In this document: positions 17,146-24,379 of the stretch, in pieces
How positions within the stretch are numbered: position 1 is the stretch's first letter
How the letters are laid out: the number at the start of each line of letters is the position of its first letter
Assembly (NCBI GenBank): GCA_015654695.1
Contig: JAATGJ010000076.1
Span: 1 to 46,548 of the forward strand
Source: Chitinophagales bacterium
GTDB lineage: Bacteria > Bacteroidota > Bacteroidia > Chitinophagales > Chitinophagaceae
Direction of reading: 5' to 3'
DNA: 46,548 bases
Translations under genes and position numbers: made by a program
The notes under the pieces: generated by a model
Told to the model about the DNA's origin: nothing
Database searches by the model: none
What the model saw: only the letters and a program-made list of their open reading frames with translations

Positions 17146-17244
17146 TTGATAGATTCAATAGTTTAAACATTCACTGAATCAATAGCTGCATAAACACAGA
17201 TGACCTTACTCTGAGTTGTGAACATATTTCTTTACTTTGCAGGA

Positions 17245-17682
17245 ATGAAAAAGATACTGACCATCTCTTCATTCCTGCTTTTTTGTTTATACGCCTGTAC
17301 GAATGAAGATAAGAACCCTGCTGAACCGGAGAGTGACGTGAACGTTGTTACGAATTTTATTCAGTCAGCTTTGTATGGCGATTATGAAAAAGCCAGGACC
17401 TATATGGTTCCTGATTCTATCAACCAGGAAAGGATGAATATGATAGAACGGGTAAACCTTTTACCGGATGAGAAAAAAGGATTGGCAACCGCCAGTATCA
17501 ATATTCATAACGTCAGCCGTTTAAATGATTCCACCACCGTAGTGATTTACTCCAATTCATTTAAAAACAACTGGGACACCCTGAAAGCGGTAAGGCAGAA
17601 AGGGCAATGGCTGGTGGACTTCAATTATCTTTTCGACCATGAAAGTGATACATTGATGAATAAGAAAGACAGCATCCAATGA
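17245..17682 (+). CDS. Small lipoprotein of DUF4878-like type
   Basis: A 145-residue lipoprotein from the ATG at 17245 (MKKILTISSFLLFCLYACTN). The lipobox is LYAC, giving Cys near residue 17. The mature domain, VVTNFIQSALYGDYEKARTY followed by QKGQWLVDFNYLF, is the compact NTF2-like arrangement of DUF4878-type lipoproteins, as far as I can judge. Function is unknown. Its stop codon overlaps the crcB start (ATGA at 17679-17682), so the two are probably translationally coupled, which is an uncommon partnership. Confidence 0.82.
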   Translation: MKKILTISSFLLFCLYACTNEDKNPAEPESDVNVVTNFIQSALYGDYEKARTYMVPDSINQERMNMIERVNLLPDEKKGLATASINIHNVSRLNDSTTVVIYSNSFKNNWDTLKAVRQKGQWLVDFNYLFDHESDTLMNKKDSIQ

Positions 17683-18050
17683 TCAAAAACATTCTACTGG
17701 TAGGATTGGGCGGAGGCGCCGGTAGTATAGCCCGCTATCTTTGCCAGCGATGGTTTACTGTCAACTACCCTCATCATTTTCCCTGGGGCACTTTTGCGGT
17801 GAACATTACCGGTTGTTTCCTGATAGGCATATTCTGGGGCCTGACTTTCAAATCATTTACCGGCAATGAAAACTGGAAATTGTTTTTGATGACAGGCCTT
17901 TGCGGAGGCTTTACTACTTTTTCAGCCTTTACTTTAGAAGGTATCAGTTTATTAAAAGAACAGCGCCCTGGTTTATTCTTTTTGTATGCAGCAGGGAGTG
18001 TGGTTATTGGACTGGCCGCTACCTATGCGGGTATGAAGCTTTCACGGTAG
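17679..18050 (+). CDS. crcB: Fluoride ion channel CrcB/Fluc
   Basis: A 123-residue inner-membrane protein, half of a dual-topology dimer that exports fluoride. It has the Fluc signature: GGGAGSIARYLCQRW near the N-terminus, GTFAVNITGCFLIGIFWG (about 42-59) and GLCGGFTTFSAFTLEG (about 73-88), with four hydrophobic segments. The start overlaps the upstream lipoprotein stop by four bases. A single copy here is consistent with a homodimer. No fluoride-riboswitch-like leader is seen upstream of the lipoprotein. Confidence 0.94.
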   Translation: MIKNILLVGLGGGAGSIARYLCQRWFTVNYPHHFPWGTFAVNITGCFLIGIFWGLTFKSFTGNENWKLFLMTGLCGGFTTFSAFTLEGISLLKEQRPGLFFLYAAGSVVIGLAATYAGMKLSR

Positions 18051-18057
18051 TAACTGA

Positions 18058-18119
18058 ATGTATGCCATGCCTGTTAAAGTATGTCATACACAGAAGTCAT
18101 TGGGAGGCATGGCATACAT
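18058..18119. repeat. Nested palindrome between crcB and ppa
   Basis: A perfect 14-bp inverted repeat (ATGTATGCCATGCC at 18058-18071 with its complement at 18106-18119) encloses a 34-base loop. The loop itself contains the palindrome GTATGTCATAC (18079-18089). No T run follows directly, so it is not a classical terminator. A second smaller stem (TTGATT...AATCAA) lies at about 18146-18165. It could be an RNA structure, an operator, or the remnant of a small mobile element. Confidence 0.6.
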
Positions 18120-18183
18120 GCGTTGTATCTGAATCAAAAGCAAATTGATTTTTTAATTAATCAACTTATAAACTTCCCTTTAC

Positions 18184-18726
18184 ATGCTAACAGTCAACCA
18201 TCCCTGGCACGGCGCTCATTATGGAGAACATGCCCCGCAAAAGATCAATGCGCTGATAGAAATACCACAGGGGTCCCGGGCCAAATATGAAGTGGACAAA
18301 GCTACCGGGTTGCTCCGGTTGGACAGGGTTATTTATTCATCTTTCCACTACCCGGTCAATTATGGTTTTATACCACAAACCCTTGGACAGGATGGTGATC
18401 CGCTGGATATTCTTGTACTGTGCTCGCAATCAATTCAATCGCTTTGCCTGGTAGAAGCCAATGTAATTGGTAATATGCAGATGATAGATACAGGCCAGGT
18501 GGACGATAAGATCATCGCAGTAGCTTCCAAAGATCCGTCTGTGAGCCATTACCAGAAAATGGAAGACTTGCCGCAGCATTTCCTGCTGGAATTGCGGAAT
18601 TTTTTTGAACAATACAAAGTACTGGAGAATAAAAAAGTGGAGATTGATAATTTCCAGGATAAAGACACAGCCTGTAAGATCATCCGTGACGCCATTGATT
18701 TTTATAAAGAGAGTTTTGGTAAATAA
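18184..18726 (+). CDS. ppa: Inorganic pyrophosphatase, family I
   Basis: Cytosolic Mg-dependent enzyme splitting pyrophosphate to phosphate, pulling biosynthetic reactions forward. The 180 residues match bacterial family I length. Motifs: IEIPQGSRAKYEVDK (about 25-39), VNYGFIPQTL, and the active-site block DGDPLDILVL (about 66-75) with its Asp triad; later KMEDLPQHFLLELRNFF. ATG at 18184 gives MLTVNHPWHG. It is followed by a TauE/SafE gene with a 2-base gap. Confidence 0.95.
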   Translation: MLTVNHPWHGAHYGEHAPQKINALIEIPQGSRAKYEVDKATGLLRLDRVIYSSFHYPVNYGFIPQTLGQDGDPLDILVLCSQSIQSLCLVEANVIGNMQMIDTGQVDDKIIAVASKDPSVSHYQKMEDLPQHFLLELRNFFEQYKVLENKKVEIDNFQDKDTACKIIRDAIDFYKESFGK

Positions 18727-18728
18727 TA

Positions 18729-19151
18729 ATGGACAATAAATTTAAAAATATGAGCGCTGAATCAATCATGCTGCTGATGACAGTAGGGCTGGCTGCCGGC
18801 ATCCTGAGCGGGTTAGTCGGTGTGGGTGGTGGTATTATCATTGTGCCGGCGCTGATCTTTTTTCTTGGTTTCACCCAGTTGCAGGCACAGGGAACTTCAC
18901 TGGGATTGCTTCTGTTACCAGTAGGAATATTTGCGGTTATTAATTATTACAAAGCTGGTCATATTGACTTCAAAGTAGTAGGCGCCATGAGTATTGCTTT
19001 TGTAGCTGGTGGATGGATAGGAAGTAAGCTGGCCCTGCGGCTGGACCAGGAAACAGTTAAAAAAGTATTCGCTATTGTTTTATTCTATACCGCTTTCCGG
19101 TTACTGCACTGGGATTCACTTATTGCCAAATGGGTCAAAAGTATTTTTTAA
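18729..19151 (+). CDS. Half-size TauE/SafE family membrane transporter
   Basis: A 140-residue inner-membrane protein of the sulfite/organosulfonate exporter family. Membrane segments: SIMLLMTVGLAAGILSGLVG, GGIIIVPALIFFLGF, LGLLLLPVGIFAVINYY and VVGAMSIAFVAGGWIGSKLA, with the family signature GLVGVGGGIIIVPAL and QAQGTSLGLLL. Most TauE/SafE proteins are about 250 residues with two such halves. Half-size versions are known in Bacteroidota and may dimerise. It starts two bases after the ppa stop, so the two are likely cotranscribed. The substrate is unknown. Confidence 0.87.
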   Translation: MDNKFKNMSAESIMLLMTVGLAAGILSGLVGVGGGIIIVPALIFFLGFTQLQAQGTSLGLLLLPVGIFAVINYYKAGHIDFKVVGAMSIAFVAGGWIGSKLALRLDQETVKKVFAIVLFYTAFRLLHWDSLIAKWVKSIF

Positions 19152-19196
19152 CAGAAGACAAAGAGAAGGATCAATAACTTCATCGAAACATAAGCT

Positions 19197-19835
19197 ATGA
19201 GAAAATTTTACATTACTCTGCTGCCTGTTTTATTAGTTTATTGCACTTCTTTCGGCCAGGCCCAGGTATCATCTCCTGTTTATAAAATAGCCCGCGATTA
19301 TTTCCGGTCTGACCCCTTTCAAGAAGAATTCAGTTCATTTCTGATCCACCTGCTTAACGATCCCGGCATCTCGGGTAAGTTGATTGAAAAAAGAACGGAT
19401 ACCAGTCTTTTTTTCTTCCAGGGAATATTTAAAAACCATAACCCTTTTTTCTTTAAACCCAAAAGAACAGAAGTACAGCTAATAGAAATGGCTGTTGAAC
19501 TTGATTCGCTGGACACAGATACCATATACCTTTATCAGTTGCTAGCTTACAATGATGGCACAAAGGAAGGGGAACAGGAATTAAAGAAAGAATTTGAAAA
19601 AATATATAAACGTTTCAAAGGAAATTTTTTCAAAAACACGTTTACTGAAAGTATGGCAGACGGCAAACCGAACGGAGCTACCTATAATTTTTATGATCGT
19701 TCATGTGCAGTAGCGCCGTTTGCCGTGACATGGTTTGGCCCTGGTACAAAAAAAGAAATAGCGCTGGTATTGACGATACGAATGAGCGCAAAAAACAACA
19801 GCGCCGTATTACCAGTACCGTTTTATGCTTTTTAA
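19197..19835 (+). CDS. Exported protein of unknown function
   Basis: A 212-residue protein with an N-terminal signal peptide (MRKFYITLLPVLLVYCTSFG, cleaved near GQAQ). I do not recognise the family. The mature part is rich in Phe, Lys and Asp and ends YDRSCAVAPFAVTWFGPGTK and PVPFYAF. There are no transmembrane helices after the signal. Its last 27 bases overlap the 3' end of the NlpC/P60 gene on the opposite strand. It lies 45 bases downstream of the TauE/SafE gene. Confidence 0.75.
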   Translation: MRKFYITLLPVLLVYCTSFGQAQVSSPVYKIARDYFRSDPFQEEFSSFLIHLLNDPGISGKLIEKRTDTSLFFFQGIFKNHNPFFFKPKRTEVQLIEMAVELDSLDTDTIYLYQLLAYNDGTKEGEQELKKEFEKIYKRFKGNFFKNTFTESMADGKPNGATYNFYDRSCAVAPFAVTWFGPGTKKEIALVLTIRMSAKNNSAVLPVPFYAF

Positions 19836-20576
19836 AAAATGTGTTCGTTTGCCTGTCTCATTATTAATGATCCCTTTCTTATCTATTGCATCAATCCTGA
19901 CCTTTCCGGAGGAATGAATGATCTGTTCGTCGTTCAGCAGGATACCCACATGCACGATCTCTTCTTTATCATCAAAGAAGGCAAGGTCACCACAAACAGC
20001 TTCTTTTAACTTTTTTACAGTACTTCCCTGCTGCGCCTGCAGCCAGGCGTCTCTCGGCAGATCAATACCCATCATTTTATAATTTACCTGTACAAAGCCG
20101 CTGCAATCTACTCCAAAGATGGTTCTGCCACCCCACATATAGGGAGCATTCAGCCATTGCCCGGTAAGCTGTTCTACATTAGCAGAATTGGGTCGCACCT
20201 CAGTTCTCTTGCTGTAATTACCGGTGAATGTATACTCCTGCTTATTTATTCTGCCATGCCCGTCTGCGAAATGCGGAAGTGATGCCCCCATAGGGATATA
20301 CATTTTCTTCTCATTGATTAAAACAGTATTGACTAAATGTGTTGGCACATACTCGCAAAATGTTTTTGCCTCCTGTTCATGTATCTCCTGCAGGAGCGTA
20401 TTAGTCATCCAGCCCTCATAATTATCATGGATACTCCGCACTTTAACCCATAAACTGCCCTTTTCCCTCAATATCTTTACCGTCTCTCCAAATAATAATT
20501 GATTCACCATTTCACTCTGGTGACGGGCTTTTCTTCTCACCGGGGCCGCCGGTACACTGACAACAGCATATTCCAT
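19809..20576 (-). CDS. NlpC/P60 family peptidoglycan hydrolase with SH3 domain
   Basis: A 255-residue C40 cysteine peptidase, with an N-terminal bacterial SH3-like domain (about 1-65; SEMVNQLLFGETVKIL, EGWMTNTLL) and a C-terminal NlpC/P60 domain (about 135-255). The catalytic Cys is in FGVDCSGFVQ (about residue 159) and His in EIVHVGILL, with WGG at LNAPYMWGGRTIF. No signal peptide is seen, which is common for this architecture in Bacteroidota. Such enzymes cut D-Glu to diamino-acid bonds in peptide stems. Its 3' end overlaps the convergent gene by 27 bases. Confidence 0.92.
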   Translation of the reverse strand: MEYAVVSVPAAPVRRKARHQSEMVNQLLFGETVKILREKGSLWVKVRSIHDNYEGWMTNTLLQEIHEQEAKTFCEYVPTHLVNTVLINEKKMYIPMGASLPHFADGHGRINKQEYTFTGNYSKRTEVRPNSANVEQLTGQWLNAPYMWGGRTIFGVDCSGFVQVNYKMMGIDLPRDAWLQAQQGSTVKKLKEAVCGDLAFFDDKEEIVHVGILLNDEQIIHSSGKVRIDAIDKKGIINNETGKRTHFLKSIKRYW

Positions 20577-20752
20577 ACAATATATTTTTCCGAATATATG
20601 AAATGAAGGGTATTAAACTTGTTATGAATTTATACATTCTTTGCATCTTCTATTTATTGTCAGGCAGGGTGCATGGTTTCAAAACAGTAAGTATATACAG
20701 CATAAACGGCTAATCATGTCAGCTCTAAAGAAAAATTACCTATTTTCCGCTT

Positions 20753-21334
20753 GTGAATACAGGAAAGTATAACCATATCACCGACCAGGAATTGCTGGAG
20801 AAATTTTCCGCTGATCATAACAATGAATGGCTCGGGATATTACTGGAGCGTTATACCCTGCTATTGCTTGGTGTATGCATGAAATATCTTAAAAACGAGG
20901 ATGATGCCAAAGACAGCGTACAGCAAATTTTTTTAAAAGTGATACAGGAGCTGCATAAATACAAGGTGGAGTATTTTAAATCGTGGGTGTATATGGTAGC
21001 CAAGAACCATTGCCTGATGAAACTGCGGGACAAACATGGGAAAATAGCCGGGGAAATAAATGATAAGATGATGTCGGCCCCTGAAGAAGAAACCGACCGG
21101 CAGGCGTTGCTTCAAAATGACCAGGCATTAGATGTAATGGAAGATGCGTTAAAAGAACTAAACACTGAGCAAAAGCAATGTGTAACTTTGTTTTACCTGC
21201 AAAAGAAAAGTTACCAGGAAATAAACGAGATCACAGGATTCAGTATGCTGGAGGTAAAAAGTTATATCCAGAACGGGAAACGGAACCTGAAAATACTGAT
21301 CGAAAAGAAAATGAAAGAAAAGCCAAGTCATTAG
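20753..21334 (+). CDS. RNA polymerase sigma factor, ECF type
   Basis: A 193-residue sigma-70-family regulator with region 2 (VCMKYLKNEDDAKDSVQQIF and FKSWVYMVAKNHCLMKLRD, about 40-90) and region 4 (LKELNTEQKQCVTLFYLQKK, then SYQEINEITGFSMLEVKSYI as helix-turn-helix, about 135-185). The start is GTG at 20753. Stop and next start are separated by one base, so it is coupled to the single-pass membrane protein downstream. The pair forms a plausible sigma/anti-sigma operon. The target regulon is unknown, since no TonB-like sensor gene is adjacent. Confidence 0.92.
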   Translation: MNTGKYNHITDQELLEKFSADHNNEWLGILLERYTLLLLGVCMKYLKNEDDAKDSVQQIFLKVIQELHKYKVEYFKSWVYMVAKNHCLMKLRDKHGKIAGEINDKMMSAPEEETDRQALLQNDQALDVMEDALKELNTEQKQCVTLFYLQKKSYQEINEITGFSMLEVKSYIQNGKRNLKILIEKKMKEKPSH

Positions 21335-21335
21335 C

Positions 21336-21701
21336 ATGTCAGACAATCTCAAAGACATATTAGCCAATCTGTCCACCGACATAGACCAGGAAACTTTATT
21401 ACTTTACCTGCAGGATCAGCTTTCTGAAGAAAAGAAACATGAAGTGGAAAAGAAATTATTGGAAAATGAATTCGCCAATGACGCGCTGGAAGGCCTGCAG
21501 GAGATCAAAGACAAACAACAGATCGCCTATATGGTGGATATGCTCAACCGCGACCTGAAGAAAAAAACAGAAAAGAAAAAGCAACGGAGGGAGAAAATGA
21601 AACTGCCCGATCAGTCATGGCTATACATTTCTGTCGTCATTATCATCATACTTATCATTATCTCCTACATAGTCGTGCAGAAGTCCATGCAGAAACCCTG
21701 A
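21336..21701 (+). CDS. Putative anti-sigma-like single-pass membrane protein
   Basis: A 121-residue protein of unknown family. The N-terminal half is charged and helical (LSTDIDQETLLLYLQDQLSE to about residue 65), with many Lys and Glu. Then KKKTEKKKQRREKMKLPDQ is strongly basic, followed by a membrane segment WLYISVVIIIILIIISYIVV (about 94-113) and a short tail. The topology with a cytosolic N-terminus and coupling to the upstream ECF sigma gene suggest it sequesters the sigma factor. There is no zinc-binding HxxxCxxC motif, so it is not a ZAS-type anti-sigma. The role is inferred from context. Confidence 0.72.
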   Translation: MSDNLKDILANLSTDIDQETLLLYLQDQLSEEKKHEVEKKLLENEFANDALEGLQEIKDKQQIAYMVDMLNRDLKKKTEKKKQRREKMKLPDQSWLYISVVIIIILIIISYIVVQKSMQKP

Positions 21702-22181
21702 TCAGTATTTCTTTTTGTCTGCCCAGTTTTTCCAGGCGGTAAATATTTCTTTTGCTGCAGGATCAGGCACATGTATAAAAGGTATCTTACGGTCACACAT
21801 CTCCGCGTTGATCTCGCCATAAATAAACTCATCATCAAATTCAATAGCTGCAGCTTCTTCTCTTGTATTCGCATATATCACACGCCCCGGCCGGGCCCAG
21901 TAAATAGCGCCAAGACACATAGGACAAGGTTCGCAGCTCGTATATATATCACACCCTTCAAGCTGATAAGTATTTAATTTTTTACAGGCTTCCCGGATAG
22001 CCACCACTTCCGCGTGGGCGGTAGGATCGTTACTAGAGGTTACTTTATTGTTTCCTTCGCCAACGATCTCATTGTTTTTGACGACCACACAACCAAAAGG
22101 ACCGCCTTGCCCGCTTTCCATTCCTTGCTTTGAAAGGGTGATAGCTCTTTGCAAAAATTTCGTTTCCGTTGATGTAAGCAT
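21702..22181 (-). CDS. guaD: Guanine deaminase
   Basis: Zinc-dependent deaminase turning guanine into xanthine, 159 residues, cytidine-deaminase fold. The zinc ligands are seen in DPTAHAEVVAIREACKKL (His at about 55, with catalytic Glu) and CEPCPMCLGAIYWARP (Cys at about 82-86). The C-terminal part, with EFIYGEI and WKNWADKKKY, resembles Bacillus subtilis GuaD from memory. It has the GuaD-like swap, C-terminal WKNWADKK. It is directly abutted by the convergent upstream operon: the two stop codons touch without a gap. Confidence 0.9.
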   Translation of the reverse strand: MLTSTETKFLQRAITLSKQGMESGQGGPFGCVVVKNNEIVGEGNNKVTSSNDPTAHAEVVAIREACKKLNTYQLEGCDIYTSCEPCPMCLGAIYWARPGRVIYANTREEAAAIEFDDEFIYGEINAEMCDRKIPFIHVPDPAAKEIFTAWKNWADKKKY

Positions 22182-22364
22182 AAGTAAAACAGGTTTATAG
22201 GCAAATTTCTGTTTTTATGGTGGATTTCCGCCTGGTTATTCACATATTGTTCACTAAAACCAAGGCCAATATGAATTTAATATTAATTTTTTGTTACCTG
22301 ATTTACCGGAGTCTTAAGCATCGTAATTTTTACTTCAAATGGCTTTGATTTAAACCTATAATTT

Positions 22365-22841
22365 ATGAATTGGGAAACTGTTACCTCCGGCATTGGTCAA
22401 AAAGTTTATACATTATGGAACAATGGCCGCAAGCTGCTTACTCTCGGTTTTTACTCCGGTTCCAACTTCGCCAAAATAGAATATGAAGGAGGAAAACGCG
22501 CCTTTACTTTACGTTATGAAGGTTTCTTAAAAAGTAAAATGGTCATGCGTAATGAATATGGCGTACGCATAGCACAGATCAGCGCTGAAAATAAAGAAAA
22601 CATTATCGCTTTAAACGACGAAAAGCTTTTTTATACAATAACTGAGGGCGAGCAACCGCAGGTTATCATTTATAAAGAATCAAAGGATAAACCGCTGGCT
22701 GTTTGCGCTCTGAAACTGGATAATGACAGGAGCATCCTGCCCTCCATAAAACCATCGGCCACACAGCATAGTTTACTGCTTGCGCTTTGCTGGTATTTAT
22801 TCTCGCCTGTCGCTAAGGAAAACAACCGGGAGTTCGCTTAA
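22365..22841 (+). CDS. Conserved hypothetical protein
   Basis: A 158-residue protein of unknown function. It starts MNWETVTSGIGQKVYTLWNN and has a beta-rich pattern of short strands (KLLTLGFYSGSNFAKIEYEG, FTLRYEGFLKSKMVMRNEYG), reminiscent of tubby/LURP-one-like barrels, but I cannot support homology. A hydrophobic stretch near the end (HSLLLALCWYLFSP, about 135-148) is too short to call a membrane helix. No signal peptide. It is alone, convergent with the Mur ligase gene (9-base gap). Confidence 0.7.
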   Translation: MNWETVTSGIGQKVYTLWNNGRKLLTLGFYSGSNFAKIEYEGGKRAFTLRYEGFLKSKMVMRNEYGVRIAQISAENKENIIALNDEKLFYTITEGEQPQVIIYKESKDKPLAVCALKLDNDRSILPSIKPSATQHSLLLALCWYLFSPVAKENNREFA

Positions 22842-22850
22842 TCAAAACAG

Positions 22851-24224
22851 TTATAGCTCATTCCAGATTTCCTTTGCAAATTGCTCCAGCGAGGGATCCC
22901 TTGCTCCCATCAGCAGCAATACACAGTTACCCGTTAAATGAGAGCGGACAGCAGTAAGAAAGTCATTCCTGTTATCCGCAAAGAATGCCGGCTTATTTAA
23001 TGCTTTCAGATCGCTGATCAAATCATTTGCTGAAATATCTTTTACCGCAGTGCCCCCGGCATAGAATATTTCACTCATCCATATTTCATCCTCCGGGCGG
23101 AGTACTTTAGCTATCTCCTGTACAAAATCATTGCGCAAAAACTTGGTAGGCCCATAGCCATGCGGCTGAAACCAGGCGATCACTTTTGGAGCAATGGGCT
23201 GACAGGCTTCAATTGCAGCCGCGCATTTTACTGGGTTATGCGCAAAATCATCAATCACCCATACACCATTTTTATTTCCCAGTACCTGGTGGCGGCGATA
23301 GATACCTTCATATTTATGTAATGCCTCCGCAGAAATCGTAAGATCCACACCCAACTGGGCGGCAATGGCGGATGCGGCAAGTGCGTTTTCCATATTGTGT
23401 TTTCCCACCACATTCAATTTGAAATCAGCGCCATTTATTGTAAATGAAATAGTCAGCCCTTCCTGGTGAAATGAGGTGGCTTTATACCCGGCATCATTCT
23501 CATTCCATGAAAAGTCCTGCTGAATATCCTGCGAAAAATTTTTCGCCAGGTAATGAGATTGATTGACTACAAACCTTTTTGAATTTTCTTTAAACACCTT
23601 AAAAATATCCAGCAGTATTTCAATTTCTTTATGGTCCTTATCAATATTTAATAATAACCCGATCTCCGGTTTATACTGAACAATAGAGCCATCGCTTTCA
23701 TCAGCCTCAATTACCAGCCATTCACCCACTCCTACTTTGGCATTCCCGATCTTTCCTTTCTTAATAATACTTACCAATCCGGCACCACTGATAATACTTG
23801 GCTGTAATCCGGCATATTCCAGTATATCAAATAGCATGGCAGTGGTGGTGCTTTTCCCGCTCGTTCCGCCGATCGCAATTGTCTTCTTGCTACCGGCGAT
23901 TATCGCCAGCAATTCAGACCGCTTAATGATGGGAATATTCAGTTGCTTTGCTTTTTGTACTTCGGCCACTGTATCTTCTACAGCAGTGGACACTACCACC
24001 AGGTCGGTAGCCGTCGTGATGCCTTCGCCGTTCTGCATAAAACATTCAATGCCTTCCGCTTCCAGCTTTTCCTTTGCTTCATTATACTCTCCTTCTTTAA
24101 AAAAGCGGTCGCTCCCGGAAACATTTTTCCCAATTCCTTTTAGATACTGGGCGATGGCGCTCATACCGCTGCCGGCTACACCAATGAAAAAAGGGTTTTT
24201 AAAATCATGGATAGTAGAGATCAT
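22851..24224 (-). CDS. MurC-like Mur ligase
   Basis: ATP-dependent amide-bond ligase of the Mur family. I choose the ATG at 24222-24224 (MISTIHDFKNPFFIGVAGSG, 457 residues); the 16-residue upstream extension is not family-like. Motifs: N-terminal Rossmann-like GVAGSGMSAIAQYLKGIG, P-loop AIGGTSGKSTTTAML (about 115-129), VIEADESDGS, GKHNMENALAASAI and the C-terminal DDFAHNPVK. It is closest in pattern to UDP-N-acetylmuramate:alanine ligase or its Mpl relative. It is distant from any dcw cluster here, so it may be a second MurC-type enzyme. The product cannot be fixed. Confidence 0.88.
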   Translation of the reverse strand: MISTIHDFKNPFFIGVAGSGMSAIAQYLKGIGKNVSGSDRFFKEGEYNEAKEKLEAEGIECFMQNGEGITTATDLVVVSTAVEDTVAEVQKAKQLNIPIIKRSELLAIIAGSKKTIAIGGTSGKSTTTAMLFDILEYAGLQPSIISGAGLVSIIKKGKIGNAKVGVGEWLVIEADESDGSIVQYKPEIGLLLNIDKDHKEIEILLDIFKVFKENSKRFVVNQSHYLAKNFSQDIQQDFSWNENDAGYKATSFHQEGLTISFTINGADFKLNVVGKHNMENALAASAIAAQLGVDLTISAEALHKYEGIYRRHQVLGNKNGVWVIDDFAHNPVKCAAAIEACQPIAPKVIAWFQPHGYGPTKFLRNDFVQEIAKVLRPEDEIWMSEIFYAGGTAVKDISANDLISDLKALNKPAFFADNRNDFLTAVRSHLTGNCVLLLMGARDPSLEQFAKEIWNEL

Positions 24225-24379
24225 GATGCAAATAAAAGCAATTAGTTCAAAACATTTCATTAACCAATACAATCAATTGGCCGGGCTGCTTTACCATTTG
24301 ATGCAAACAGGGCTGGCAACAGCTCCATGTATTTCGTAGCATTGCCATACATTAAACCTTATCATTAAAATCACCGGCT

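Noticed and set aside
17150-17244. Possible fluoride riboswitch before the lipoprotein-crcB unit
   Set aside because: No pseudoknot-like motif of the fluoride riboswitch is visible in the short leader.
23737-24339. 200-residue frame on the plus strand antisense to the Mur ligase
   Set aside because: The Mur ligase on the minus strand carries all the motifs; the other frame is rich in Ala/Ser/Pro as an antisense shadow of the conserved gene.
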